From: Onchidella celtica
Taxonomy: Eukaryota; Mollusca; Gastropoda; Systellommatophora; Onchidiidae
Assembly: GCA_963931925.1 (NCBI GenBank)
Contig: OZ007581.1
Location: 18,695,399 to 18,759,398, forward strand
Direction: 5' to 3'
Length of the DNA: 64,000 nt
Positions 46,648-59,600 of this stretch are shown here, piece by piece. Both the position numbers and the translations under genes were made by a program. The first letter of the stretch is position 1; the number at the start of each line of letters is the position of its first letter. The notes beneath the pieces were generated by a model. It made no database searches and had not been told where the DNA came from. It worked only from the letters and a program-made list of their open reading frames with translations.

Positions 46648-47256
46648 GAGCCTCACTAACCTCAACGGAAGTCGCATTTTTTTAGTTATGAGTTATGAAT
46701 ATCACCATAAAGTATGAAATCTCATCTTTAATTTGGTGTATAAGTTATTGCAATGCTCCTTTTCATCGCAAAGTAATGGGTTTTTAAAGACACCTACCTC
46801 CCTGTCAAAAACGGAGCAAACTTCCGAGAAAATCGCCATTGAAGATGGAGGCGTGATTTTCGCTCTCTGTGAGATGGGTGGCCTTACTATCTCCCTAGCA
46901 TCAGGTACTTGTAATTAACCTACGGCTTTGAAATTTTGCATGTCAATGTCAATATAAATGATACATGCCGTGTGAAAATTATGTGACAATAGGTTTACTA
47001 ATTTTGAAGTTACTGGGATTTCAAAGAACCCCATTATTGAAGTGATATTCGATGTCAAAGGCAAAAATAAAGGCATTAAAAGCAATATTTAGAGGCTGAT
47101 CTGAGACATAATATTTTCACAGAATGCAGAAAAATAGTTGAACTTCAAATATCAACCAAAATATAAAAATCGTCAAAAAATCGCATGATTATTTGTGTTT
47201 CATCGCGATTTTCTCCGTTTGGTCCAGTGCGACTTCCGTTGAGGTTAGTGGGGCTC
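46648..47256. mobile_element. Element with 29-bp inverted ends
   Basis: GAGCCTCACTAACCTCAACG at 46648 and its complement ending at 47256 match over 29 bp with one change. The 609-bp interior has no convincing coding. Confidence 0.6.
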
Positions 47257-49555
47257 CCATTTTTTTTTTTCACATAATACCAGCTGCAGCTGACTTGTTC
47301 TACTAACGATAAAGAACAAAGGCACCACTTGGAAGGGTCTACTTACTAATCTTAGTCTTTACGTCAGTATTAAATGGATTCTGATTGGCTATGTCAAATC
47401 GTCACCTATGAAGTTTGTTGGGTTGCATTTGCGTATAGCGCGTGGGGCGGGGCCACAGGGGGCGGTTGCCCCGGTCTCAAAATTCTTTGAGGAGTAAGAT
47501 TGAGTTCCTGACATGAATGACATCTTAAACCATTTCTAAACATTGTCCCAAAAGCATTTAATGACTCACTTATCCAAAGTATTTAAACAAAATGTTTTCT
47601 AATCCCCAACAAGTTATGTTTTGCAAATCTCAACTGTTATGACATAGGAGTATTTGCGGACGATTTCATGCAAATTTAAATGCATTTTAAATGTATTTTG
47701 AGAAGACTGCCATTATCCGCCAACTTTATCGGCGGATAACACCCAAGGATTTATTACCTATTATTGTTGTTGGATAAAAAAAATTAAAAAAAAATTGAAC
47801 AAATTGATTCCTACTAAAAAAGACTTTCATTAAAAAAAAGAAGAAAGACTCCTGAGAATCGAACCACGGTCATCGGATTGATAGGTGAAGATGCTAACCA
47901 CTCCCCTATCGCTACCAAAATAACACCACCAAAGTAATTATTGGTGGATAAACACTCCGTTTAAAGAAAAACATGTTTGGGGGTGTGGGGGGGGGTGTGG
48001 GGGGAGGGGGAGAGACAAGGGGTTCAATATTGGACCGATAGGAGGGACTAGGAGACCTAAATATCCATGGGTCAGAGAGCGCAATACATGCCTTAACCCG
48101 GGCCTTGGCAGTCCACGCTCCCCCCACTGCTCGGTTATTTTGTTGTTGGGGATATTGTTTGTCCCTAGCTCATGTACGAAAAAGAGGGAAGAGCTGTGTT
48201 TTCAACGACAAAACAGAACAAAAAATAGCCGGATTCGGGCCTAGACCTTCCGGGTTCAAATCATACGACAGTAAGTGATGACGCCAGGGATTCAGTTGTT
48301 CGCAAAAAAAACAACAACGAAGGTTTTTCAGTGACACTTCACAAACTACAAAAACATATTATATACTTCACCGCCATTTACAGCCTTCATTAATGTGGAA
48401 ACGAACCTTCTACAAGTCGAAAGGAGGGCACTTTGAAAACTTCATGCACATCCGAGCTGTATGAACAGCGATAGATCTTGCCAAAAATCCCCCGAGTTCT
48501 TACTATTATATGAATTAAGAGATATTTAGAGTAATATTTTTGTCTAATTACTTGAGGCGATTTGCTATTTTGCGTAAATGATTAAAATGTCACTTTTCCA
48601 CAAATGTATGTGTGCATTGTTATGTTGTACAGATCTAACCGAACAAGGACGTAACTGAAGCGAGTAAAATTTCATTTTAATTTAGAAAGTTACCCTCTGA
48701 CCTGGCAAAAATTGTTCATGCCATGTTAGACCTTCGAACGATTATCAAACGAATGAGGCTTCGGCTCTGGAATATGATATTTACAAGTTTTGCTGTTGTT
48801 GATAATGTTTGGTCCTTTCGTAGACAGTTATCATCTTCAGCAAAGTTATATTTGTGGGGTAACTTGTTGACTGTTTGGGGCAGAGCCCTTGTCTCATTGG
48901 CATTTTCCCCCTTTTTCTTTTCTGTCTTTTTTACAACAGTCAACTGCTTTTCTTCTTGTCAAGTCCTGTCATTTTTTGAATGAAAGGTTGAGCTATCAAG
49001 TCTTTGTTGTTATTGTTGTTTGTTCAGTTGGAATTCATTCCTGTTTGAAAGTTTAGCCTAGGTGTGTCACCAGCACATGACCATTTCGTCCTGCCATAGG
49101 ACTCATCAGAGCCTTTGGCATAAAACGCTTATGGACATTAATAATCTTTTTTCCATAGGTTCAGGATTATTAAAAACCATTTATCGAGATTCCTATTGTT
49201 TGTAGGTTGGATACAATGGGCTGTTAGCTATGCTATTCCTCTGGCTGTCTGTATTTATCTGTAGCAAAGTATTAAGAATCTATAGCATATTATCTAGTCG
49301 GCTCGCAAGCGACCACATCTTCTGTATTTAAGACCCTACGGTTAAACACCTGTGTTGCGAGCAAGGAAGTTTCTGAATGAGAATTTTCGCTTTGTGGGCT
49401 TAGGCGTCGCTCATTCAGCCATGAGAGCTCAATCAATAGACCCACTCAATGTTTTATGTAAACATCGTTCGGGTGGAGTCTTGTAAAATACGTATTGAAA
49501 GAAACGCGTGCCGAGCTACGCATTCCATATGAGATCATTCTACATGGTTACAGTC

Positions 49556-49735
49556 AATAGCTGCATAGTTACAATAAATAACTGCATAGATACACCAAAC
49601 ACTTGCTTAGATGCAGTAAACAGAATGAAAACAACTTACTTAACTACACACTCTCGTGCTTAGTTTCAGTAAATATCTGCTTAGATGCAGTAAACACATG
49701 CTTAGATGCAGTAAACAACTACCTAACTACGAATC
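49556..49735 (+). repeat. Degenerate tandem repeat of about 20 bp
   Basis: Variants of GCTTAGATGCAGTAAACACA recur irregularly (49614, 49678, 49700). Confidence 0.65.
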
Positions 49736-49815
49736 ATACCGCCATTTTGAACAGCTCAGTTATTTCAGGGATTCTCAAATATTTTTAGGCGGGGTATGAT
49801 GAAGTTTTTAATTGG

Positions 49816-50004
49816 GTGTTTATGCTTTAATAGGGGTTGAATTTTTATATTTTTAAGGGTGCGCTAGAAAGCTTGAATTTTCATGTGTTTATGCTTTAAT
49901 AGGGGTTGAATTATTTTTATTTTTAAGGATGGTCTAAAAGCTTGAATTTCCATGTGTTTATGCTTTAATAAAAGTTGAATTTTTATATTTTTAAGGGTGC
50001 GCTC
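49816..50004 (+). repeat. 69-bp tandem repeat, about 2.7 copies
   Basis: Units begin GTGTTTATGCTTTAATAGGG at 49816, 49885 and 49954. Ends 300 bp upstream of the TLR start codon. Confidence 0.85.
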
Positions 50005-50307
50005 CTGAGGTGTATTTAGATTACTACTCGCATCAGCATGATAACGGCCACTTTGCGCCTCATAGTAGGATTTGGGTTATTCCATTGTCTTGTGCTGTTA
50101 TTGTGCTTAACTGTATGATATTAGTTCGTCCAGTTATCATTTACTGTTAGTCTAGGTGATGAATGCAACGTTTGCTGTAGCCGCCGCTGGTGTGGAGATG
50201 TTTAAATAATGTTGTTGATCTCCCTTATGATATCAGTGAACTGTCTAACTATCTCCCTTGCTACAGTTTTGCAGGAATTCGTCATTCAAGACGCCAACTA
50301 AGATACG

Positions 50308-50697
50308 ATGCAGCTACCGAGCAACAATTGTTTACTTTTCACCTTGCTGTGGTGTGGATGTATTATCTCAGTGGTTCCCACGGAAATAGCATCTGACGAC
50401 TCCGTCACTTCCTCAGCCTTATCGAATCAAAGAAGCGAAGTCACAAGTTGTTCATTGATAAAGGCACCCTGCTACGATTCTCCATGCCGAGTGGACCCAG
50501 ATACCGTTTCACCTGGCTCATTGGTCAATTGTTCCAATAGAGAGTTATCACATTTCTGCCGAGGCTGGTTCCCTGATACAACTACTACATTGCTGCTGGA
50601 CCACAATAATCTCTCTTGTATAGCCAACTATTCCTTCTCGCATCTGTCAAACCTGCGGCATCTCATTATCAAACACTCCAGCTTGCAACAATTCCAG
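50308..50697 (+). CDS. TLR exon 1: signal peptide and LRR N-terminal cap
   Basis: ATG in a moderate context (ACGATGC). MQLPSNNCLLFTLLWCGCII is the signal peptide, followed by a Cys-rich cap (CSLIKAPCYDSPC) and the first LRRs (TTLLLDHNNLSCI). Donor CAG|GTGAGC, phase 0. A possible acceptor TTTTGCAG just upstream (ending 50274) suggests a further 5' leader exon. Confidence 0.88.
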
Positions 50698-53600
50698 GTG
50701 AGCACATGACGTATTTCCTCTGTGCAAAAGTCTTGGTAAAAAGAGAATCATACTAAGCCCGGAAAATCACAGCCAATCGTTGCCAGCTCATTCTACGCGC
50801 AAGAGATATGGCAGACACTGGCTGTCTGACCGGACTTAGTATGATAGGGTCTTCCCGCATTTACTGAGAAAATATAAGAAAGTATGGGAAGCTAGCAGCT
50901 GACTGTACTGTTCCAGGATTAATATGATATTCTCCTTAATCCATACTTGTGCTTAGTAATAAATTTGTACAAACTTTCACTTCGTTCCCCGCCATTTAAC
51001 TCCACTGACCAAACTTTTCTTACCGGCGTTACATTGCTAAGACTATGGAATGGAACCCGCCAAGCGTTGTCTAAAAGCAAAGAAACCTGACCGGAATTAG
51101 AATAGATAGACAAAAGAAAAAAGTTAAAATTCTTTAGAAATCATCAGCATGTTGAATAAAGCTGTGAACAGTGGCGGATCTACATTTTTGGGACCCCGGA
51201 GCTTGAACTGTTATGGGGTCCCTAGCAACCAGTAACAATAGAGCAACGTTGAAAATTCACTCATTAAGAAAAAAAGTTTCTTCGTCACACTCAGGCCGCA
51301 CCGCAAATTTCATTCACGAATCATGCTCATAATGCTCAACCTTTTATAAATTGTTTTGTTCATATTTTTATTATTATTACTAAGGTGTCCAATTTTTAAA
51401 TTTTTTTTTGACTGATAATTTCTACTTTCGAAGAGCAAACAATGCATATATATCCAATTTCAATTGTTTTTCTTTGTTTCGTTTTAACCAACAGGTCAAT
51501 GCTTTCTACGGACTCACACGTCTCAAAACCTTAAATCTGGAAGGTAATCATTTGCAATGCAGCTACTCCTTCCCTGAAGGAATTTTCAAGCCTGTGGCGT
51601 CAAGTCTTCAACACTTGTTTCTTGCTTTCGGCTTTCCTTGCCATGACAGCTGTGAAAATTGTACGTACAAAGGGATTTTCAATGCTGGACTGCAGTTACA
51701 GAGTCTTTCTATTGATGGCTCTGTGACTTTACACGTGGACGAGCGCTTTGCCGAGTTTACCAATCTCAGCAATGTAACTGTGGGATGCCGCGCAACCATT
51801 GAACTTACCAATAGCAGTTTGGAAGGGCTTCGTTCAATTCAGTTACAAGAACTGCATCTTTTAGATTTCGAAAACGATCCGGATCTATTTGAAATGGATG
51901 TATCTGAAATAGGTGTATTTGATAATCTAACCGATTTACAAACTCTTGTTATCAAAGGATGTATGATTGGCAATCAGAATACGACAAAGTGTTTGAAACC
52001 TTTTGCGAATCAAACAATGACCAAAATCAGTATTTCGAGATCTCATCTTCCATCCCTTTACGGTGAACCGTCCATAACCTTTAACGATGGGATTATAACG
52101 AAGGAGACAGTCCAGTATTTACAGACCATTTGTTTGTCTCATCTTGTATGGACGGACAGTAACCTGTTTGCCGTCAAACCTGGAGGAGTCACTGAAGGAA
52201 AATGGCCCGATTGTCTGAAGAAATTGGATCTTTCCTACAACAGATTTGGTATTACTGGTTGGTTGCAAGAATTAATTAACCTGTGGAAGTTAAAAGTACT
52301 GGAAGAAATCATAGCATCTTCAGAGAGGTCTTCACCTGATGATATGTATCCAAAATTGATTAATTTCAGCCTCGCAGCCCAAGACAAGTCAGAGCATTTT
52401 GCAAAAGTGTTGCATAACCCCAAATTTCATTCCCAATGTGAAAATTCTATCAATAGTGACAAGGCTGAAAGTTCAGAGTGCAAAGTCAAGGACGAACTCT
52501 CTGAGTCTTCTGGAAGAATCATAGTAAATGGTTCCACTACAGGCGAGAAGACAGGCTCAGTGAACAGACTGGCGCCAACATCTCCACCGTCCGCTCCGTT
52601 TAGCTGGCACAGAGGCACCATTTATTACTACTGTCCAGAGTCTCTCAGGGTGATTCGAGCTGTGGATCTTGTGTATGGGATCGTGAAGTTCTTCAACGTT
52701 ACCTACAAGGGAGTCGGATGTACGAACTTGACAGAATTCTATTACATCAATAATGATATTTTAGCAAGCAACTCGGAATTTTTAGATTTTCCTTTCATTA
52801 GAGTATTGGACCTCTCTGGAAACACTTTGCAGGTGCCGGAGCATTTCTTTGACGGATTTCGTGGTCTGGAAGTTTTATCTTTAAGAAGAATGTCACCGGG
52901 ACATTTTTTCAGAGATTTGCCTTGTGAGCGAATAGTTCGCAATTTGACTAACTTGAAATACTTTGATGTGTCCAATAACAATCTCAATGTTCTCTCAGGC
53001 ACTTCCTTTGCATCCAGAGCTAACCTGACACACCTTATTTTGTCTAAGAACCGATTTTCCTCGATTCCCTTTGATTTGTCTACAACACCAACACTGAAAG
53101 TACTGGACCTTAGCGACAACGCTATTATGTTTTTGAGCGGAGAGGACATCGCAGCACTAGAGTCACACATGGAGAGAGTGAGCTATTTCATCTTGAAAAT
53201 ACATGGCAATAGCATCACTTGTGTGTGCTCACAGATGAATTTTATACGTAAGTACAAAGACACTGCTAGAAAACAGTTCGCCAGTCCAGCTGCACTCAGT
53301 TTTAAACCTCAGAGGTCTATAGACAGACCAGAGAGGGAAGTAGGTCAAGAGACCGTGCACCCTAAGGTGCCCCGATGGGAGACAAACGGAGGGCAATTTT
53401 TTTCAGCAAAAAAATTGTGGGTATTTGTTGTACACTATTAGTGAGAGCTGTAATTAATAGTCCCTTGCCCTCTTTTTGGTTGTATTGGCCTAGCGCTGGT
53501 TAGCCAAAGGAATTGCCGACATCTTTTAGCAAACGCAGGGGAGCGCCCTCTCTTATCTATTGTATAGCTCTGTGCTTTTAATTAGACACAATTATTCACG

Positions 53601-56600
53601 TACTTGGTCACTTACTTCCTCAATCTTTTTTTTTTTTTTAATTCGCTTCCTCGCACTCTCGCATAATCACATCTCAATTTGCTAACAGTCTGCTAAAATA
53701 CTCACAGACAAACTCGAATACCTCGAATTGCTCCGAAGACAAATGTGTCGCCGCCTGACAAAATGAGGCACTTCTCGCATTTTGGTAGTATGGAGATATT
53801 GGTATCACCAAATAGGTTAATCAGAGCTCGTGCATACGGTAAGAAAAATGTATTGCTGTGACTTAATTACCTGAGGAGATATGGTCTCTCAAAGACAGGA
53901 AGTGACTGTCACAAATCCCAGACTGGGAGATGTAATGATTACAACAGGACAACAATCACGAACGAACAAGTATAACACTTAACAGAACAACCCATCAGAC
54001 TCACACATTTATTCTACATAAAGATAAAGATAGAAGTGCAATTACATACATGATATTATTGAATTTAACTACCGTCCCACGACCTTATTCCCACATGCAC
54101 TCTCCCTCGGGTCCACAACCCGATAGTTACTTCTAATTACACTTCGGCCTCAGCCTCTCCTCAAGGTATGTCCCACGAGCGGCCCTATCCTACGGGCTCC
54201 TACTCAACCTACTCTCCGTATCTCAATCTCCCCTCATTCTCGTAATAGCACATTAATAGTTCAATTCACATTAGTATCTCAATAGCACAGGAGTATATCA
54301 ATAGCACAGTAGTACATCTTAATAGCACATTAACAGTTCTATACAACGTCCCTGTCTGTGGCCAGACTGCCACGACTCATGCGCTCCTACTGTCCTGCAC
54401 GACAGCTTCACTCCTGCTGGCCTATGGGTAGTCTTCGGCCCAACCCCGGCCCAAGTCCGCTCACCGCGGGTGGCTTCTCTGCCCGACCCCGGCACCTATA
54501 AGAATAACATTACATTGGTAGAATACCATACCATTTCTATCCACTTCACCCCTCATTACCAACCATGAAGCGTACACACAATAGTCCACCTTTCACTCAC
54601 CACACATCTTACGGTAACACACCTCCACCGTATTACACAGTACTCAGACTCGCTACGAATCCATGAACCTAACTTACATCTATCGCTCATGGCGCACATT
54701 TCTATACACAGTAATCAATAACTGTCACATTCCTCACATATACTTATTTACATCGTGGTCATAGGCGAATATAACACATCAATCATCCTAATTATCAATC
54801 ATAGTTCAACCTACCAGTCATCACTGGAAAACACATCACAATCTCCCGACTGCTTTCTTCATGTCCGTCTCTTGGGACCTTCTAACTTGCAGTGATTGCA
54901 AGCACAGCGCTCTCGCCTCATACAAACCCCCCAACTCACAACATGCACGCTTTCCATTAATTGTGGGCCGTGAGTTAACTTTACTCTACCCCCTTCTCCC
55001 CGTAACCATTGATCCTCGCTCACCCGCTCGTGACAGTGACACAACCCTAGTTTTGAGAAAAACACTTTTAAAGTTTCAGCTTAGAAATACAAATTGTTGA
55101 TGGTGACTCGATTAGAAGTCAATTTTGAGGCATTTACCGTTCTCAATAAGCATTGCCATTTGGAAAAAGAATAGTAAAGAGGTTAAACTTTTCAAAAGTA
55201 CTGAAAACTCAAAATCGATAAAATTGACCCTAAGATACCCTTTAACGATTTTCTCGAATCAGGTGGTGCTGAGATGTGCCTCATTTCGTCAGGCGGCTAC
55301 GCAAATGAATTCTCATTTTCAGCACGGTTTAAAGACGTGTCGTTCATTCTGCGACTGTTCATGATTTAGGAAATCTCTGACTAGTCACAACTTATACTCA
55401 CACCATTTATCCATCCTTCATCCATGCATAATATCGTCTGGTATTGGCCCATATTGTTGTATTTGCATTGGACTTTGGTCGGCAAAAGGGCTAAAACGCA
55501 TACGACATTATGTCACAAACACATGTCTCGAAAAGTTTTTAACTGATTGGAATGACACTTAAACATCATGAAATTAGGAGTGAGAGGACTACTTTCATGA
55601 CAAAACCTCAAAGTATGCAAAAATGTTGCATTCAAGAGTTTGGCCAATACTCCACGATATCACGGTTTCAGCCAATCATAATCCTCCACAGACTGGCTGG
55701 CCACTACCCAACTTGCCCAGCTGGACGACGGGGGCAACTACTCGTGCATGTCAGAAGAAGGGGACTTAATCCATACAACTGATCTGTTTGGTGATCTAGT
55801 ATTGTTTCGACAGTGTGAAGGAAGGTTTGTGGAGCAACTTGTGATAGACTGAGCTTAGTGGGCTTAGGGTAGCTGTAAACAGAAGCTGAAAACTGTGTTT
55901 TCATACCCGGTGATTTTGACGTTTTCATCTTATTATAAAAAAAAATAGTGGCGGGAGTAATTCATTATGATGCAATTTTGACCCTTATTTTGCTCGAGGC
56001 TACAGCCTAAATGACAGATTCAACAATGAGAAAGTTAATTTTCCAAAATGACAACTAATCCAGCCCAATCGCTTTTGTATCGGCCGATTGTGTTGATTAA
56101 AGTTTCAGGTACTTTTAAATTAAAAGTCGCAAAAAGGTAAAATACAATGATCTCTGTTGTGGCGCCCAGTAGTAAGCTCACTGCATCGGAAACGATGCCT
56201 TAATACGTGTTCATTTCGGTGCGGGCAAGTTCCAACAGAAATGAGTGCGCTCTGGTGTGCATAAAATCTGTAGTAAGACTGTAGTATAATTATGGAAAGC
56301 TTTCTAGACCAAAAATAGAGAGAGAGGGGAGGGGGGGGGGACAGTCGGTTCACAGGTTTATCCCGGTAATGCCGGGAACTTCATCTAGTATATATATATA
56401 AAAAACAAACAAACACATGTTTTATCAGATGAACGAGAGGGTAACTTTACAACACATTATCACCATGCATTTCGTTCACTCATGGGACATTTTACCTAGG
56501 GAAGGGCAGAATTATTAAAATTAGGCCTATCTTTTCATGACAACTTTTGTTATGTTCCAAACCGAGTTAATGTTATCGCTTGAAGATTTCAGATGCTTTA

Positions 56601-59600
56601 CTATAATAATATAATAACTCTACATAAAAATACAAAGGTCAACCAGATTCTTTGTTACCTCATGGGCTTAATCTATATAATAAAGCTACAACAAAACCCG
56701 TAATAGTCCTATGGACTCGGAAACTACACAACGCACCGACCTGAAATTTGGCACAAAGAATTATGGGATAGCGAACATTGTTCCTATCGCTATACGCAAA
56801 CAAAACCGTTTGTTATTTCTGAGTTAATCGGTAAATGCGATTATAATTAAAGACTAAATTCACGAGAGCGTTTGATCCGAAATTTACGATCAATAAGATA
56901 TTGATGTATGTTTCTAATAATACCCCACTTCCGCCTACACAATATGACGTTATCACTTCCTGCGATGTGTTCACTAACAAACAAACTAACCCGTGCGCAA
57001 ATCATTGCCATTTGACGGATGCTGACGGGATGCGCAGGACGTCAACGCGCAAAGGGAGAGCAGTAAAACTTATCTAAAAACAAACAAACAAAAATAAAAT
57101 AAAGCTAAAGGAACAGGCAAAATGAAGCAGGTCCATAATAATCACCCAGAACTGAAACTAATAAATCGATTTATCCCGGGCAGGGCCGGGCAACTCAGCT
57201 AGTAATACTAAAAGATCTCAAGCGTTTTTGAAAATGGAGATAGGAGAAACAAGAACTAGGTTCCTGGATTTGCCGGACAACCTTTTCATTGCATAATTTC
57301 AAGGGGTGATTATCAACATTTAATTTAATCCAAATACTTGTTTTTTACCGTACACCCAGACTGTTTCTGATGACAGCCTTGATTTTGATGTTCCTGATGG
57401 TGATCACATTTCTGGGTGCCTACCTCGTGCTCAGATTTCGTACCGCGTTGGAAGCGTTTGTCTTGCGGCTGTTTGTGAAAGCGTTCAGACCAATGGCACC
57501 ACAGGACTACAAAACGCACGTCTTCATCGGCTATGCAGATGCTGATTACATGTTTGTGAGATATATTTTGATGAAGTAAGTGCAGAGCTCTGAGATGAGA
57601 GTCATTTTTTTTTTCAGGTAGTGGTTGACAGTGGCGAATCTGCATTCTTGGGACCCTGAAGCTTGAACTGTTATGGGGTCCTTTTGCAACCAGTAACAAT
57701 AGGGCAACACCCAAAATTCACTGACTGAGTTTTATCAAGACCCTCTGAAGATTAAAGTCTCTGGGGCTTAAACTTCATTAGTTACCTAATGGATCCGCCA
57801 CTGAAGGTAGATTGATCTGAAGGTAGAAGAGATAACACTGCAGGAAAATTGAATTTTTTTCCCTTGAAATAAAACTGTAATTATAAACCATATCAGGATT
57901 ACTGAATTTGGAAGTGTAAAGCCAATTTCTCATGCGTTTTCGGATGAACAAAACAGCCCAAATGCGGGGAGAAGCCAGTAGATCCTACTGAAAAATAGAA
58001 AAACGAATGATGTATAAGCTGGCTATCCTGTGTCACAAATGTATGGTAGAAAAAACGAACCAACTTATTCAAATGATCTTTTGAGTCCCTATGTACCATC
58101 ACGGCATCATAAATCATCTGCTGACACTAAAAAGTTTAAAATTTCTAAGATACCATGGATGAAAAATCTTTTTCTTTTCAAGGGCCTCAGATTTGGAATT
58201 CTCTGCCTCTCTCTATCTTTGAGAGAGACGCCAGACTGAAACTTTTATGACTTTTAAACATCAGCTGAAGAGTCATCTTTTTACATTCTGAATGTCGATT
58301 TTTTTTCCTAAGTATGCCTGTGTATTGTGTGCGCGAGTATATGGTATAGCTGCTGTAAAGCGCTCAGAGCCTGCTGATTAACTGGGTGATAATAAATGCT
58401 GTGTATCATTAGGCCTACTATAATCCTGTGACCGTCGTTCCTGTATGACGATTTTTAAGAGAGAGAGGGAGGGCGGGGGGTGGGGGTCTCAGTCTGTCCC
58501 AGAAATACAGAAGTGAGAAAATGAGAGAAATAAATAGATGGCAAAATGGCGAAAAGAGAAAAAGGGAGTGAGGATAGACTGATATAATGTCACGGACACC
58601 GGATATGACGTTTTAATAGAGAGAAAGGGGAAGAGGGGAGGCACGGGAGAGAGAGGGAGGAGAGAGAAGGGGTGAGAGAGAGGGGGCGAGACAGGTAGAC
58701 CGAGAGAAAGAGAGAGAGAAAGAGGGAGAGAAAGAGGGAGAGAAAGAGGAAGGGAAAGAGGGAGAATGAGAGTGAGGTGGAGAGAGAGATGGGACGGGGG
58801 AGATGGAGAGAGATATATAATTATAGAGAGAGAGAAGAAAAAGAAGAAAACTGACCATATCTGTACATCTTGTTTTCTTGGCCAGGTATCTGGAAGAAAA
58901 GCTTAAAGTGTCAACCTTCATACACCAGCGTGACCCGTTGATCAACGTCAATCTGGCTGACATTTTGTGCACTGAGATCTCCAACAGCTGGCGTGTTCTA
59001 CTGGTGTTATCCAGGAATTTCTTGTGCGAGTATGAATTGGCAGATGTTGTTATGCAGGTGAGCACTCAAAACTAATTGGTTTTGAGGTCTTTATTTTTTG
59101 GGAGGATCCCTGGCCTTGGTATTTCGATGGCTTGGTTTTGTTTCTTTTTCTTGCTGTTGTTGTTGTTTTGTTATATTTGTAATTGTATTTTGTATACTTG
59201 TTTGATCCCATTTGGGGAGTACAGTGGGGTGGTAGAGATTAGTGGGTTTTTTTTTTTTTTTGGCCTGGACAGCCGGCCTAGTTAGACCTGCTCTTCCAGG
59301 CTTCCAACTGCAAAGGCATCTTTAAAATGCGCAATTTTCTTCACGGCAAAATGGTGAAATATTGGGGATGGTGGCAATTTTTTCGGACAATTCAAATTCA
59401 AGTTTCTTGTAGGCCGGACGGTTAATTCAAAATATATACAAGAATCGGTGGAAAAAAATTTAAAAAACAAAACAAAAACGCACTCGGTCATTCATTCTCC
59501 CCGTTCCATGCTGCCTAGGACAATTTATAGAGTTATTAATAAAAATGTACAATAAATATTTATGTAACTCGCTTGATAAAAACCAGGAACAATCATCATT

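Noticed and set aside
47851-47921. tRNA-like sequence on the minus strand (GTGGTTAGCATCTTCACC, GGTTCGATTCTCAGG)
   Set aside because: Box A and box B words are present but I cannot fold a proper anticodon stem; it is probably a decayed tRNA pseudogene or SINE head.
51408-51494. Upstream extension of the long LRR frame
   Set aside because: It reads intron; CAACAG at 51489-51494 is the acceptor that keeps phase with exon 1 and the LRR pattern.
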